A program made the position numbers and the translations under genes. The notes under the pieces were generated by a model, which was not told where the DNA came from, did no database searches, and saw nothing but the letters and a program-made list of their open reading frames with translations. DNA of 15,666 nucleotides from Gammaproteobacteria bacterium (lineage in GTDB: Bacteria; Pseudomonadota; Gammaproteobacteria; Pseudomonadales; Azotimanducaceae), in contig PBAA01000028.1 of assembly GCA_002715785.1 (NCBI GenBank), positions 1 through 15,666 of the forward strand, given 5' to 3'. Below are positions 1-7,074 of the stretch, one piece after another; position 1 is the first letter of the stretch; every line of letters begins with the position of its first letter.

Positions 1-259
1 CGAGCTTAATTCGTGTGGTGTGAGCTGCGACGTAAGCCATCCAGATGAGTGGATCCGGAAGAGGTAAGTCGTATCGATCTCCCGCCATCCTGCCGTCTTT
101 CGAATAGGGATATTTTGATTCATGAAATTCGGGAATGACCGTATGTTCCACCGTCCACGCGGAGTCGAAGCCGGCTTCTTCCGCGGCAACAATCAACTCG
201 ACCGCGCGATCTGGGTCGATAAACCGCCCAGTATTGCAATAGCGCAGACCAAATTTCAT
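1..259 (-). CDS. LLM-class (probably F420-dependent) oxidoreductase, N-terminal part
   Basis: The N-terminal 86 residues of a luciferase-like TIM-barrel oxidoreductase; the gene runs off the left edge. The start is the ATG read from 259 downward, with GGGGA about 7 nt upstream as a ribosome binding site. Visible family features are MKFGLRYCNTGRF (strand 1), the helix VELIVAAEEAGFDSAWTVEH (residues 20-39) followed by TVIPEF, a YPYSKDG segment, and DPLIWMAYVAAHTTRIKL, which leads into the usual 'AA.T.rI.LGT' strand. This pattern matches the LLM class that uses coenzyme F420 (Rv2161c-like group) rather than bacterial luciferase proper, but F420 against FMN use cannot be settled from this fragment. 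The gene is divergent from the amidohydrolase at 354, with 94 bp between the two starts, so they may share a control region. Such pairs are common in catabolic clusters; the substrate is unknown. Confidence 0.85.
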   Translation of the reverse strand, partial: MKFGLRYCNTGRFIDPDRAVELIVAAEEAGFDSAWTVEHTVIPEFHESKYPYSKDGRMAGDRYDLPLPDPLIWMAYVAAHTTRIKL

Positions 260-353
260 GCACTTTCCCCATCTCGGTTCATATCAACGCTTGAGCATAC
301 CCGGTGTTGACGGTAGCGTAATCACTCTAATAGCAAGTAGGCGAAAAACAGTT
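260..353. promoter_or_regulatory. Divergent intergenic control region
   Basis: This 94-bp gap separates the starts of the LLM oxidoreductase (minus) and the amidohydrolase (plus) and must hold both promoters unless each is read from elsewhere. On the plus strand TTGACG (307-312) is a fair -35 box, but the nearest -10-like hexamers (TAATAG at 328-333, TAGCAA at 331-336) give spacings of 15 and 18 bp, so the promoter is only a candidate. No convincing minus-strand promoter or operator repeat was seen. Confidence 0.3.
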
Positions 354-1469
354 ATGCGTAACGGATTTCGCGTTCTCGACACTGATGCGCATCAAATGGA
401 ACCACAATCCATTTGGAAGGAGTACATCGACCCAGACTTCGCCGATCGAGCACCCGCGGTAGGCGATATGGGCAGTGGCAAACTAGGTATGATGGTCGAA
501 AACGAGCCTGTGACGCGTCAATCTGGTTCCTACCCGATGGATTCAAAAGACTTCCACGAAGCCACTATCAAGGCCATGGAGCGTTTCAAAAACACACGAG
601 AGAAGGGTTTTAGTGCAGTCGCCAGGCTAACTGACATGGATGCACACGGGGTCGATGCGCAAGTGATCTATCCCACCGTCGGCGGCCAGATCCTTGGCAA
701 ATCGTTCACGGATCCCGAACTTTTACTCGCGGTATGCGCCGCTTACAACGACTGGTCATTAGAATATTGCAGTCTCGCACCCGAGCGATTGCGCATGGCC
801 GCAATGCTTCCTGTTCAGGCACCGGACCTCGCGATCGAAGAAGCTAAACGGACTGCAGCGAAGGGGGCGGCTTGCTACTACGTTCGACCCAACCCCGTCG
901 CTAATCGCAACCTATACCATGCAGATTACCATTCGCTTTGGACCGAAATAGAGTCGTTAGCAAAACCAGTTTGTATCCACGATTCGGGTTCGCCCCATCT
1001 TCCGTCCTACGGTGATCGCATGGAAACGCATACTTCCGGGCATATCATCGCGCACCCGTTTGAAGCCATGGTCGCGATGATGAGTCTCATCTGGTACGGC
1101 ACCATCGAGCGCCACCCCAAGCTCTCAATCGTCCACGTCGAGGCGGACGCCGGTTGGTTGCCCTATTGGCTCCAACGAATGGAACAACACTGGGACTTTT
1201 CTGGTTGTGCGGAACATCCCGAACTCAAGAAGCGCCCCACCGAGTACTTCAAGAGCAATTTTCTCGTGGCATGCCGGGGCGATGAAATGACGCTGCCGGC
1301 GGTATGCGAACTCGTCGGAGACGATTACCTCACTTTTAACACCGACTATCCGCACCCTGACGGAACTTGGCCTCTGGGAATGGAGAACTTAGAACACCAA
1401 CCGCTGCCAGAAGAGTCGATCCGAAAAATATTCTGGAATAACGCGGCTCCCGTTTTCGGTTGTGCCTAG
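354..1469 (+). CDS. Amidohydrolase family protein (COG2159-type metal-dependent hydrolase/decarboxylase)
   Basis: A 371-residue TIM-barrel amidohydrolase of the amidohydro-rel-2 group, which includes ACMSD- and resorcylate-decarboxylase-like enzymes. The start at ATG 354 is chosen because the family begins directly with the strand FRVLDTDAH; the in-frame ATG at 258 would add 32 residues without family character and would run into the divergent gene. Likely metal ligands are D11 and H13 (DTDAH), H209 (VCIHDSG), H261 (IVHVEADAGW) and D331 (NTDYPHPDG). DMDAHGVDAQVIYPT (95-108) is the usual segment after the N-terminal cap. The protein should be cytoplasmic and bind one divalent metal. The reaction could be C-N/C-C bond hydrolysis or decarboxylation; the substrate is not recognisable. 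It shares a divergent intergenic region with the F420-type oxidoreductase and is a distant paralogue of the protein encoded at 9872-11116. Confidence 0.88.
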   Translation: MRNGFRVLDTDAHQMEPQSIWKEYIDPDFADRAPAVGDMGSGKLGMMVENEPVTRQSGSYPMDSKDFHEATIKAMERFKNTREKGFSAVARLTDMDAHGVDAQVIYPTVGGQILGKSFTDPELLLAVCAAYNDWSLEYCSLAPERLRMAAMLPVQAPDLAIEEAKRTAAKGAACYYVRPNPVANRNLYHADYHSLWTEIESLAKPVCIHDSGSPHLPSYGDRMETHTSGHIIAHPFEAMVAMMSLIWYGTIERHPKLSIVHVEADAGWLPYWLQRMEQHWDFSGCAEHPELKKRPTEYFKSNFLVACRGDEMTLPAVCELVGDDYLTFNTDYPHPDGTWPLGMENLEHQPLPEESIRKIFWNNAAPVFGCA

Positions 1470-1491
1470 CGGCGACAAGACACCGCGAATC

Positions 1492-1507
1492 AACGCAATA
1501 CCGCGTT
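1492..1507 (+). terminator. Weak terminator-like hairpin after amidohydrolase gene
   Basis: AACGC (1492-1496) pairs with GCGTT (1503-1507) across a 6-nt loop and runs into a TTTT stretch (1506-1509). It lies 23 bp downstream of the amidohydrolase stop in the 104-bp gap before the kdsD-like gene. The stem is only 5 bp, so it may be coincidence or a weak, leaky terminator. Confidence 0.22.
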
Positions 1508-1573
1508 TTACAGATTAACGCCTTCGTGGAACACTGCGCATCGTTCAAATAGGCAACCCGGGTTTTCGCGGCG

Positions 1574-2554
1574 ATGATTGAAAAAGCCCGAAGCATGCTG
1601 GCTTCGTACAACACAGCAATGACGGAACTTCAGGCGCTCATCGACGACTCTTTCGAGGACGCCGTGGAGACGCTAGCAAGTCTCGAGTCCGTTCTGATTA
1701 TCACCGGCCTCGGGAAAAGCGGCCTCGTTGGGCAAAAGGCGGCAGCAACTTTCTCAAGCACCGGTACACCCAGCACTTTCGTACATCCCGTTGAAGCACT
1801 TCACGGGGATCTAGGGATCGTCCAAGCGGGATCGGTAATGCTCGCCATTTCGAAGGGGGGCGGGAACGAGGAGACTATTGAATTCGCTCGCCAATACCAG
1901 AGTGTCGTCAATGGTCCCGTGATTACCATGACGGAGCCAGCATCTCGATTGGAGGAATTAGCTGATATTGCTCTCCACATACCGGCACTTCCCGAAATCG
2001 ACGAGTGGGATTTAGCTCCGACCACCAGCACTATCACCAGTATGGCGTTGTGCGATGTTCTCGCTATATGTACTCAACAGCGTAAAGACCTGACCCAAGA
2101 CGATTTTGCCCAATTCCATCCGAGCGGAACCCTTGGCAAGCGGTTGTTATTGAATGTCGGCGATCTGATGATAGCGGGCGCAAATTTACCCATCCAAGAT
2201 TTAGACGTTTCGTTTGCGGATCTCGTCTACGAAATTTCCTCAAAAGGCATCGGGATGGTGCTGCTTACCGAAAAGAACGGCGAACTCTTTGGCGTTCTAA
2301 CCGACGGAGATATTAGACGCTTGATGGCACGAAACGAACCGGTCACCGAAATGACTGCCGTTGAGTGTTTTCGGGCAAGCCGACGGGGAAAAGATCTTCC
2401 GAAAGTCGATAAGGGTTGGACCACCCAAGACACAAAAGCCATCGACTGCCTATCGCAAATGCAAATGCACCAGATCACCTCATTAGTCATTCTCGACGAA
2501 AAAAACCCCGTTGGCCTGGTACGAATGCAGGACCTTGTTGCCGCTGGACTCTAA
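1574..2554 (+). CDS. kdsD: KpsF/GutQ-family D-arabinose-5-phosphate isomerase
   Basis: Interconverts D-ribulose-5-phosphate and D-arabinose-5-phosphate, the first step of Kdo synthesis for lipopolysaccharide; cytoplasmic. The 326 residues match the usual ~328. An N-terminal SIS domain (about 1-190) precedes two CBS domains (about 197-252 and 268-325). Recalled catalytic residues of E. coli KdsD (K59, H88, E111, E152, H193) map with one constant offset of 11 to K48 (GLGKSG), H77 (EALHGDLG), E100, E141 and H182 (FHPSGTLGKR), so the enzyme should be active. The loop usually read as SNSGES is SKGGGN here, an unusual variant. The gene sits 104 bp after the amidohydrolase and 41 bp before the PPOX-like gene, with no kdsA, kdsB, kdsC or lpt gene beside it, although a surface-glycan operon lies about 2 kb away on the other strand. 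A capsule-specific KpsF role is the alternative. Confidence 0.93.
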   Translation: MIEKARSMLASYNTAMTELQALIDDSFEDAVETLASLESVLIITGLGKSGLVGQKAAATFSSTGTPSTFVHPVEALHGDLGIVQAGSVMLAISKGGGNEETIEFARQYQSVVNGPVITMTEPASRLEELADIALHIPALPEIDEWDLAPTTSTITSMALCDVLAICTQQRKDLTQDDFAQFHPSGTLGKRLLLNVGDLMIAGANLPIQDLDVSFADLVYEISSKGIGMVLLTEKNGELFGVLTDGDIRRLMARNEPVTEMTAVECFRASRRGKDLPKVDKGWTTQDTKAIDCLSQMQMHQITSLVILDEKNPVGLVRMQDLVAAGL

Positions 2555-2595
2555 TGGCTAGCCAATAACCACATCAACAACATGAGTCAAACAAT

Positions 2596-3021
2596 ATGAT
2601 TAACATCAGTCAGGAACTGCGCCAACGCTTGGATTCGGCCCTAAATGACGGCAAAACCCTCACCGCTGCGTACGTTGACTCGCGCGGGAAACCGCACATC
2701 TCGTTTTACGGAAGTACTCATGTCCACGAGCCAGATAAACTAGGCATATGGGTCCGTAATCCGGAATCGGACCTTATCAACACGATTCCTGATCGACCCA
2801 ACATTGCATTCATCTACGGAGATATTGGCAGCCGCTTCTACGCGAAATTTGAAGGCACCGCTCGCATCGAAACCCAACACGAGATCCGCCAGCGGATATA
2901 CGACGAGATGCATCCGGTCGAACGCCAATTTGATCCCGAAATGAAGGGCATCGCCGTCGTGATCGACCTCGAGACCCTGACGGTCCAATCCGGCCGTGAT
3001 AAGCAGGTATCGACCATTTAA
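2596..3021 (+). CDS. Pyridoxamine-5'-phosphate-oxidase-like split-barrel flavin/F420-binding protein
   Basis: A 141-residue single-domain protein of the FMN-binding split-barrel superfamily. Recognisable segments are the first barrel strands TLTAAYVDSRGKPHISFYGS (21-40), the strand LGIWVRNPESDLINTI (49-64), PNIAFIYGD (68-76), and FYAKFEGTARIET (81-93), the strand typical of general-stress and F420-dependent PPOX-like proteins. The C-terminus AVVIDLETLTVQSGRD closes the barrel. Such proteins bind FMN, F420 or haem-related ligands as homodimers and often act as small reductases; the cofactor cannot be told from sequence alone. Start ATG 2596 fits the domain, but no clear Shine-Dalgarno is visible. 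A short out-of-frame ATG at 2581 stops within five codons. The F420-type oxidoreductase at the left edge makes an F420 link conceivable, but this is inference. Confidence 0.8.
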   Translation: MINISQELRQRLDSALNDGKTLTAAYVDSRGKPHISFYGSTHVHEPDKLGIWVRNPESDLINTIPDRPNIAFIYGDIGSRFYAKFEGTARIETQHEIRQRIYDEMHPVERQFDPEMKGIAVVIDLETLTVQSGRDKQVSTI

Positions 3022-3140
3022 TGAATTCCACGATCGGTCGACTTTGGACGCTTTCAATTTCACGCCCGATCGGAAAGTCAATGTGCGATGTCTATCCGAT
3101 ACCGCCCGATGCATAACAACGCCAAGTCCCTGCCTGCTCC

Positions 3141-3144
3141 GGAG
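3141..3144 (+). promoter_or_regulatory. Ribosome binding site of the UMF1-like transporter
   Basis: GGAG lies 5 nt before the ATG at 3150, giving good Shine-Dalgarno spacing and fixing the start. The preceding 128-bp gap (3022-3149) shows no other gene and no convincing promoter. Confidence 0.6.
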
Positions 3145-3149
3145 AAAAC

Positions 3150-4544
3150 ATGGCCGATCAGCTAACGGCCGCATCGGATCAACGGCTAGGACAGGCGAGC
3201 TGGGCACTATTCGAGTGGGCCCGAAACCCCTACTACATCCTGATCATGATCTACATCTTCGGGCCTTACTTCACCAACGACGTCATCGGCGACCCCGTGC
3301 TAGGTCAGGAAATCTGGGGGTATATCACCGGTTTCGCTGGTCTTATCACTGCGAGCCTAGCTCCATTTCTCGGGGCCATTGCTGACAAAGTCGGCCGCCG
3401 CAAGCCTTGGATTGCGGCATCGGTAATCATGATGATCCCGGCGATCCTTCTCCTTTGGTACGCAGTACCAGGTCAAGAGACGCGCGGTGTTGTGACCGTC
3501 TCGATTGCCCTCGCTATAGCGGGCACCGGCTTCGCATTTACAGAGGTTTTCCACAACGCGATGCTGCCTTCTATCGTCCCTTACAACCGGATGGGTAGTT
3601 TGTCCGGACTCGCGCTTAGTCTCGGCAACGGAGGAACCCTAATCATATTGGTGGCCATGCTGTACGCGTTTGCCCTTCCCGCCCAACCAATCATCAATTG
3701 GGGCTGGCTCCCCGACCAGGTTTTATTTGGGCTCGACGTATCGAGCCACGAACACGATCGCATTTCCGCACCGATCAGTGCCGTTTGGCTATTCGTGTTC
3801 TCAATACCGCTATTCCTCTTTACCCCTGATCAAGCTGGAACGGGCGTCACAGCTCGCGCTGCCATCCGTCAAGGCTTGGCCGACGTATGGTTGACCATTC
3901 GTCGCTTGCGCGACTACCGCAATGTCGCGCTGTACCTCATCGCACGGATGCTCTTTAACGACGGCAAAGTGGCGATCATGACGTTCGGCATCATTTACGC
4001 CTCCGGCGTCTTCGACTGGGGGTTGGCAGAAAGACTAATCCTCGCAGTATTTCTCACAGTTTTCGCGATTATCGGCGGTCTCGTCGGCGGGTGGCTCGAC
4101 GACATCGTTGGGTCAAAAAGGGCACTTCTGGTAACCATCGGTGGGAATTGTGTAGCGCTCTTGCTGGCCGTATCGATTACGCCAACCACACTTCTTTTCA
4201 TTCCAATCGAGGGGATGGATGTCCCGTTGTGGGATTTCGCTTTCTTCCGAACACTCCCCGAAATCCTCTACGTATTAGTCTCAGTACTATTTGCATTGTT
4301 CATCACGTCGGCATACGCGAACAGTCGCACCATGTTGGCCCGAATCGCCCCGGAGGCCGAAATGACTAAATTCTTTGGGCTGTACGCACTCTCCGGTCAG
4401 GTCACGACGTTCATTGCACCCTTAATGGTCGCTTTTTTTACAAGGTTCTACGGAAATCAGGTGGGTTTCGGCTCAGTGTTAATCCTGCTCATTGCAGGAT
4501 TTCTTTTGATGTTTCGGGTCAGAGAGACACGAGAAAATCTCTGA
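3150..4544 (+). CDS. MFS transporter, UMF1/Atg22-like
   Basis: A 464-residue inner-membrane transporter with about 11-12 hydrophobic segments. The N-terminus SWALFEWARNPYYILIMIYI (residues 17-36), followed by GPYFTND, corresponds to the SWALYDWANS-type opening of the UMF1 family (vacuole-effluxer-like MFS). The loop GAIADKVGRRKPW is the MFS signature between TM2 and TM3; a second copy of the motif, GGWLDDIVGSKRALL, lies near the start of the second half. Charged central loop (RRLRDYR) separates the two six-helix halves, as usual. Bacterial UMF1 members are poorly characterised; peptide, amino-acid or sugar transport have all been proposed, so the substrate is left open. The gene is the last of the plus-strand run and is convergent with the methyltransferase gene, its stop codon lying inside a small inverted repeat. 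Confidence 0.88.
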   Translation: MADQLTAASDQRLGQASWALFEWARNPYYILIMIYIFGPYFTNDVIGDPVLGQEIWGYITGFAGLITASLAPFLGAIADKVGRRKPWIAASVIMMIPAILLLWYAVPGQETRGVVTVSIALAIAGTGFAFTEVFHNAMLPSIVPYNRMGSLSGLALSLGNGGTLIILVAMLYAFALPAQPIINWGWLPDQVLFGLDVSSHEHDRISAPISAVWLFVFSIPLFLFTPDQAGTGVTARAAIRQGLADVWLTIRRLRDYRNVALYLIARMLFNDGKVAIMTFGIIYASGVFDWGLAERLILAVFLTVFAIIGGLVGGWLDDIVGSKRALLVTIGGNCVALLLAVSITPTTLLFIPIEGMDVPLWDFAFFRTLPEILYVLVSVLFALFITSAYANSRTMLARIAPEAEMTKFFGLYALSGQVTTFIAPLMVAFFTRFYGNQVGFGSVLILLIAGFLLMFRVRETRENL

Positions 4545-4560
4545 CGAAGACAATTCGTCA
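4542..4560. terminator. Perfect hairpin between convergent genes (possible bidirectional terminator)
   Basis: TGACGAA (4542-4548) and TTCGTCA (4554-4560) form a perfect 7-bp stem with a 5-nt loop. The first arm begins with the transporter's TGA stop codon, and the repeat lies 20 bp beyond the stop of the opposing methyltransferase gene. Position favours a shared terminator, but neither strand has a T-run after the stem, so intrinsic termination would be weak. Confidence 0.4.
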
Positions 4561-4580
4561 ACGCATCACATCGACCGATA

Positions 4581-5291
4581 TCAACGAGCTAGAACTTTGA
4601 GTGTCGGTTTGAGGGATCGCTGAAACCGGATGTACGAAAACCCATGTCGCCGCATGACTCGCTCGATCGAACGTCGAGTGAAGTACAAAAGATGTTCGGG
4701 TGGCCTTATAAACTCGCCAGCGTAGGGGTTACTGCGGACCGATCGATGCCCGAGGTCTGGCGTTGTAATAAAAACCAACCCATCTTCTGTAACGAGCTTC
4801 TGTATCGCCTGCAAAAAGGACACGACGTTCGGCAGGTGCTCAATGACTTCGCTGCAATAAACGACATCGAAGCGTTGGTCCGCCGAAGCTATAGCTTCGG
4901 CGGAACTGTGTTCGAATCGACAATCCGGAAACAACGTTCGCGCCTCCCCGATCGCAACTGCATCGATATCAATTCCGAGTGCTTGCAACCCACACTGCCT
5001 CGCAGCCTCAACAGCGAAACCGACATTGCACCCAACATCGATGAAGCGCGAGCCAACCATGCCCTTTTTGACGCGACGAATCCGACGTCGGGCCCGACGT
5101 ACCTTAGAATCGAGCTTTTGACGATATTGTCGAGTTTTGTAGTAGTCACGGTAAAACTCAGCCAGTTCCTCTGTAGTCGGCATTGGATCAACATAGGTTA
5201 ATTCGCACGCCTCACACGTAAACAACGAAAACCCATCTTTAGTTCCAAACGGCCGGCCGGGGCTGGCGTCACACGATGGGCAGATACTCAT
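4581..5291 (-). CDS. Zinc-ribbon class I SAM-dependent methyltransferase
   Basis: A 236-residue methyltransferase of the Methyltransf_23-like group. An N-terminal zinc ribbon has C4-x2-C7 (CPSC) and C26-x2-C29 (CEAC), followed by LTYVDPMPT, the usual lead-in. The Rossmann domain shows motif I FIDVGCNVGFA (83-93), the acidic end of strand 2 in LGIDIDA (105-111), motif IV FDVVYCSEVIEHLPN (141-155) and the C-terminal PPEHLLYFTRRSIERVMRRHGF, typical of O-/C-methyltransferases in sugar, LPS and polysaccharide loci. The acceptor is unknown; context suggests a glycan. The start chosen is ATG 5291, which overlaps the upstream TGA by one base (TGATG). A TTG codon just upstream at 5294 is possible but less likely. 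The gene is last in the minus-strand glycan run and contains a perfect 26-bp palindrome at 4879-4904. Confidence 0.86.
   Translation of the reverse strand: MSICPSCDASPGRPFGTKDGFSLFTCEACELTYVDPMPTTEELAEFYRDYYKTRQYRQKLDSKVRRARRRIRRVKKGMVGSRFIDVGCNVGFAVEAARQCGLQALGIDIDAVAIGEARTLFPDCRFEHSSAEAIASADQRFDVVYCSEVIEHLPNVVSFLQAIQKLVTEDGLVFITTPDLGHRSVRSNPYAGEFIRPPEHLLYFTRRSIERVMRRHGFSYIRFQRSLKPTLKVLAR
4879..4904. repeat. Perfect 26-bp palindrome inside the methyltransferase gene
   Basis: The 13-base half TCCGCCGAAGCTA is followed directly by its exact reverse complement, with no spacer and no mismatch. It encodes SAEAIASA (residues 130-137) of the methyltransferase, between its strand 2 and motif IV. 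DNA could extrude a small cruciform, and the mRNA could form a long stem. A regulator site or chance are the alternatives. Confidence 0.9.
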
Positions 5292-5980
5292 CAACGACGT
5301 GTCCTCAACTTCAACAAACCATCAGGGCGAAGCGGTACTCGGACTCGTATGCGCACCGGCAACCATCGATCACCATGCAGTCCCAGCCATACGTCGAGGC
5401 CGCGTTGTTCTCCTTTCTCGTAGTTAAAACGATACCGACATAACTGCGTACTTCCGCGAAAATACGCGCGACCTTGATCAACAGATCTCTTCCGACTTGC
5501 CATAAGCACCACTTCATACGCGTCCTCGCCATCGTGGACCCAGGCCGAGTCAAAGCAATGGTCTGTAAGGAACAATACCGACATCAAGTCTGAGCCTCGC
5601 GGATACTGGACTTCGCGAGATTCCGCGGCAGGTCGATGAATCGTCGTCTTACCATGGGCAGCTAACGTCACCTTGCGCGAGTTCTTCCGTTCTTCAAATA
5701 GCAGATAGGCTCGCGTCCGGGGCTTTTCCTCGACCATAAAGCCAACCGCAGCAAACTTACCTCGCCAACGAAAAAAACGCTCGATGGCACCGCTCGTGCG
5801 TACGTCGCCGAACAATTCGTAACGCCCTTTGCTCAACGCCATGTTGACTTCTAACCTTCCGGCGGACAGGAAGCCGACGCGCGCGTCGTAGACGAGCGAT
5901 TGCGTCGCGTCGCCACTGCCAATGGCCTGTAGCGCAAAGGTCAACAAGAACAATGCCGGATAGTTGATAGGGCAATTCAT
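5291..5980 (-). CDS. Exported DUF3108-like protein
   Basis: A 229-residue protein with a signal peptide: NCPINY, then the hydrophobic PALFLLTFALQAI (8-20) and a likely cleavage site near GSGDA-TQ (about 25). The mature part is beta-rich and opens with LVYDARVGFLSAGRLEVNM, the 'Y.v.....G.......' start of DUF3108 proteins, followed by YELFGDVRTSGAIERFFRWRGKFAA and, near the end, CRYRFNYEKGEQRGLDVWLG, also typical of that family. The function of the family is not established; the proteins are periplasmic or outer-membrane associated and often lie near envelope genes. It lies 83 bp after the ELM1-family gene and its stop overlaps the methyltransferase start. In the 83-bp gap, TTGTTA (6058-6053) and TATTAT (6033-6028), read on the minus strand with 19-bp spacing, form a weak candidate promoter. 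Family call is by pattern, not alignment. Confidence 0.68.
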   Translation of the reverse strand: MNCPINYPALFLLTFALQAIGSGDATQSLVYDARVGFLSAGRLEVNMALSKGRYELFGDVRTSGAIERFFRWRGKFAAVGFMVEEKPRTRAYLLFEERKNSRKVTLAAHGKTTIHRPAAESREVQYPRGSDLMSVLFLTDHCFDSAWVHDGEDAYEVVLMASRKRSVDQGRAYFRGSTQLCRYRFNYEKGEQRGLDVWLGLHGDRWLPVRIRVRVPLRPDGLLKLRTRR

Positions 5981-6063
5981 CGGTTCGTCCGATTCGACTC
6001 GTATTCCTTGAAACGATTATGAGACCGATAATACAAAGTGCGCGCCTGTCGGTAACAAACCAT

Positions 6064-7074
6064 CTAGCTGATTGAAAGCCTCCGCAATACGTCTTCGGCC
6101 AGTGCATTGTGATAGTCCCTCGCTGGCACAGACATTTCCGGAACACCCTCAAGCCCGGCATCAACCTGTATACGAACGCAAAAACCAAGCTGCGTGAATT
6201 TGTTCAAAACATTCGTGTAACGGGTATCTGGCCCTCCTCGGCCACCTTGTACAACAACAAGAGGCTTTTCGGCACTGATGCACTCGTTAATCATCGACAT
6301 ACTATCGTGGGTAACAAAGTTACAGTCAGCAGCGCCGAGGAGCGTCTGAAATATCGGTTCCGGCCTTTGGTGCCACCATATGGCGTACGCCAACGCACTG
6401 TCCGCTATTGCGGCTCGTAACGCGGACTCTCCGGTGGACGTCGTACGGCGAGACGTCGAAACCAACCATCGAATATCCAATTCGCTAGCAATCCGACTCA
6501 TCCAGATGCCAAGGCGCGTCCAATCTCGAACACGATAGCGAACACCAGCACCGTTACCCCCACAAGCCATGCAGAACAATGGTCGGTTCGACGATATCGT
6601 CTCTTGTCGCCAAGTCCTACCTGCCTCGGCAACCGCTAGCGCATCGATGTTCGAGGGGCTCAAAGTCATTACCACGTTCGTGCTGCCCCCCGTCGGCTCT
6701 AGCGTCAAATGCGCCGAGAAGATTTTTCCACTGAGGCGTCGACCGGAGCCGATAAATACGTTCGGGACTTCAAAACGACGTTGTAATAGGACATTCGCGA
6801 ACGCCGTATTTCCTCCAGCTGACACAATAAGGTCCGGGGGCTCAACGGGATAGTCGATCGCGTACGCCCATTTGAGCGCACGCACATGATCCATCGACCG
6901 CTCGATCCACACGGTCAATATCTGCCGGCTGAGTGTTCCAGCCCGCAATCTCACGGAGACTTCCTCCACGTCGAGTCCGCGTTGCTTAGCCATCCAATAC
7001 AACAGTCCACGCGCTTGGTTGACATGCCCCGGAACACCGTCCGATAACAACCAGACACGGAGTGCGTTTGTCAT
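6064..7074 (-). CDS. ELM1/GtrOC1-family putative glycosyltransferase
   Basis: A 336-residue protein of the bacterial branch of the family named after plant mitochondrial fission factor ELM1, thought to have a GT-B fold and to act as a glycosyltransferase in LPS or O-antigen synthesis. Diagnostic segments are WLLSDGVPGHVNQARGL near the N-terminus (compare 'DGRPGHENQ'), DLIVSAGGNTAFANVLLQRR, the middle VVMTLSP, and ADCNFVTHDSMSMINECISA with EKPLVVVQ in the C-terminal half, matching the family's 'VTaDSvSMisE' nucleotide-sugar-site-like motif. No membrane segment; likely cytoplasmic face of the inner membrane. Start ATG at 7074 overlaps the upstream deacetylase stop by four bases (ATGA), indicating translational coupling. 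The enzymatic activity of this family is inferred rather than well proven. Confidence 0.82.
   Translation of the reverse strand: MTNALRVWLLSDGVPGHVNQARGLLYWMAKQRGLDVEEVSVRLRAGTLSRQILTVWIERSMDHVRALKWAYAIDYPVEPPDLIVSAGGNTAFANVLLQRRFEVPNVFIGSGRRLSGKIFSAHLTLEPTGGSTNVVMTLSPSNIDALAVAEAGRTWRQETISSNRPLFCMACGGNGAGVRYRVRDWTRLGIWMSRIASELDIRWLVSTSRRTTSTGESALRAAIADSALAYAIWWHQRPEPIFQTLLGAADCNFVTHDSMSMINECISAEKPLVVVQGGRGGPDTRYTNVLNKFTQLGFCVRIQVDAGLEGVPEMSVPARDYHNALAEDVLRRLSIS

Noticed and set aside
258..353. Extension of the first amidohydrolase to an upstream ATG at 258
   Set aside because: The added 32 residues have no family similarity and would reach into the divergent LLM gene start; the family begins at the FRVLDTDAH strand just after ATG 354.
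2555..2564. TGGCTAGCCA palindrome directly after the kdsD stop
   Set aside because: As RNA it leaves only a 3-bp stem once a loop is allowed, so it is not supported as a terminator.
2740..3207. 155-codon open frame on the minus strand
   Set aside because: It is antisense to the PPOX-like gene and runs into the transporter start; the product is low-complexity in character with no known motif.
4644..5201. 185-codon open frame on the plus strand
   Set aside because: It lies wholly antisense to the methyltransferase, which has clear zinc-ribbon and SAM motifs; its own translation shows no recognisable domain.
5292..5294. TTG start for the methyltransferase
   Set aside because: The following ATG at 5291 gives a TGATG stop-start overlap and is a stronger initiation codon.
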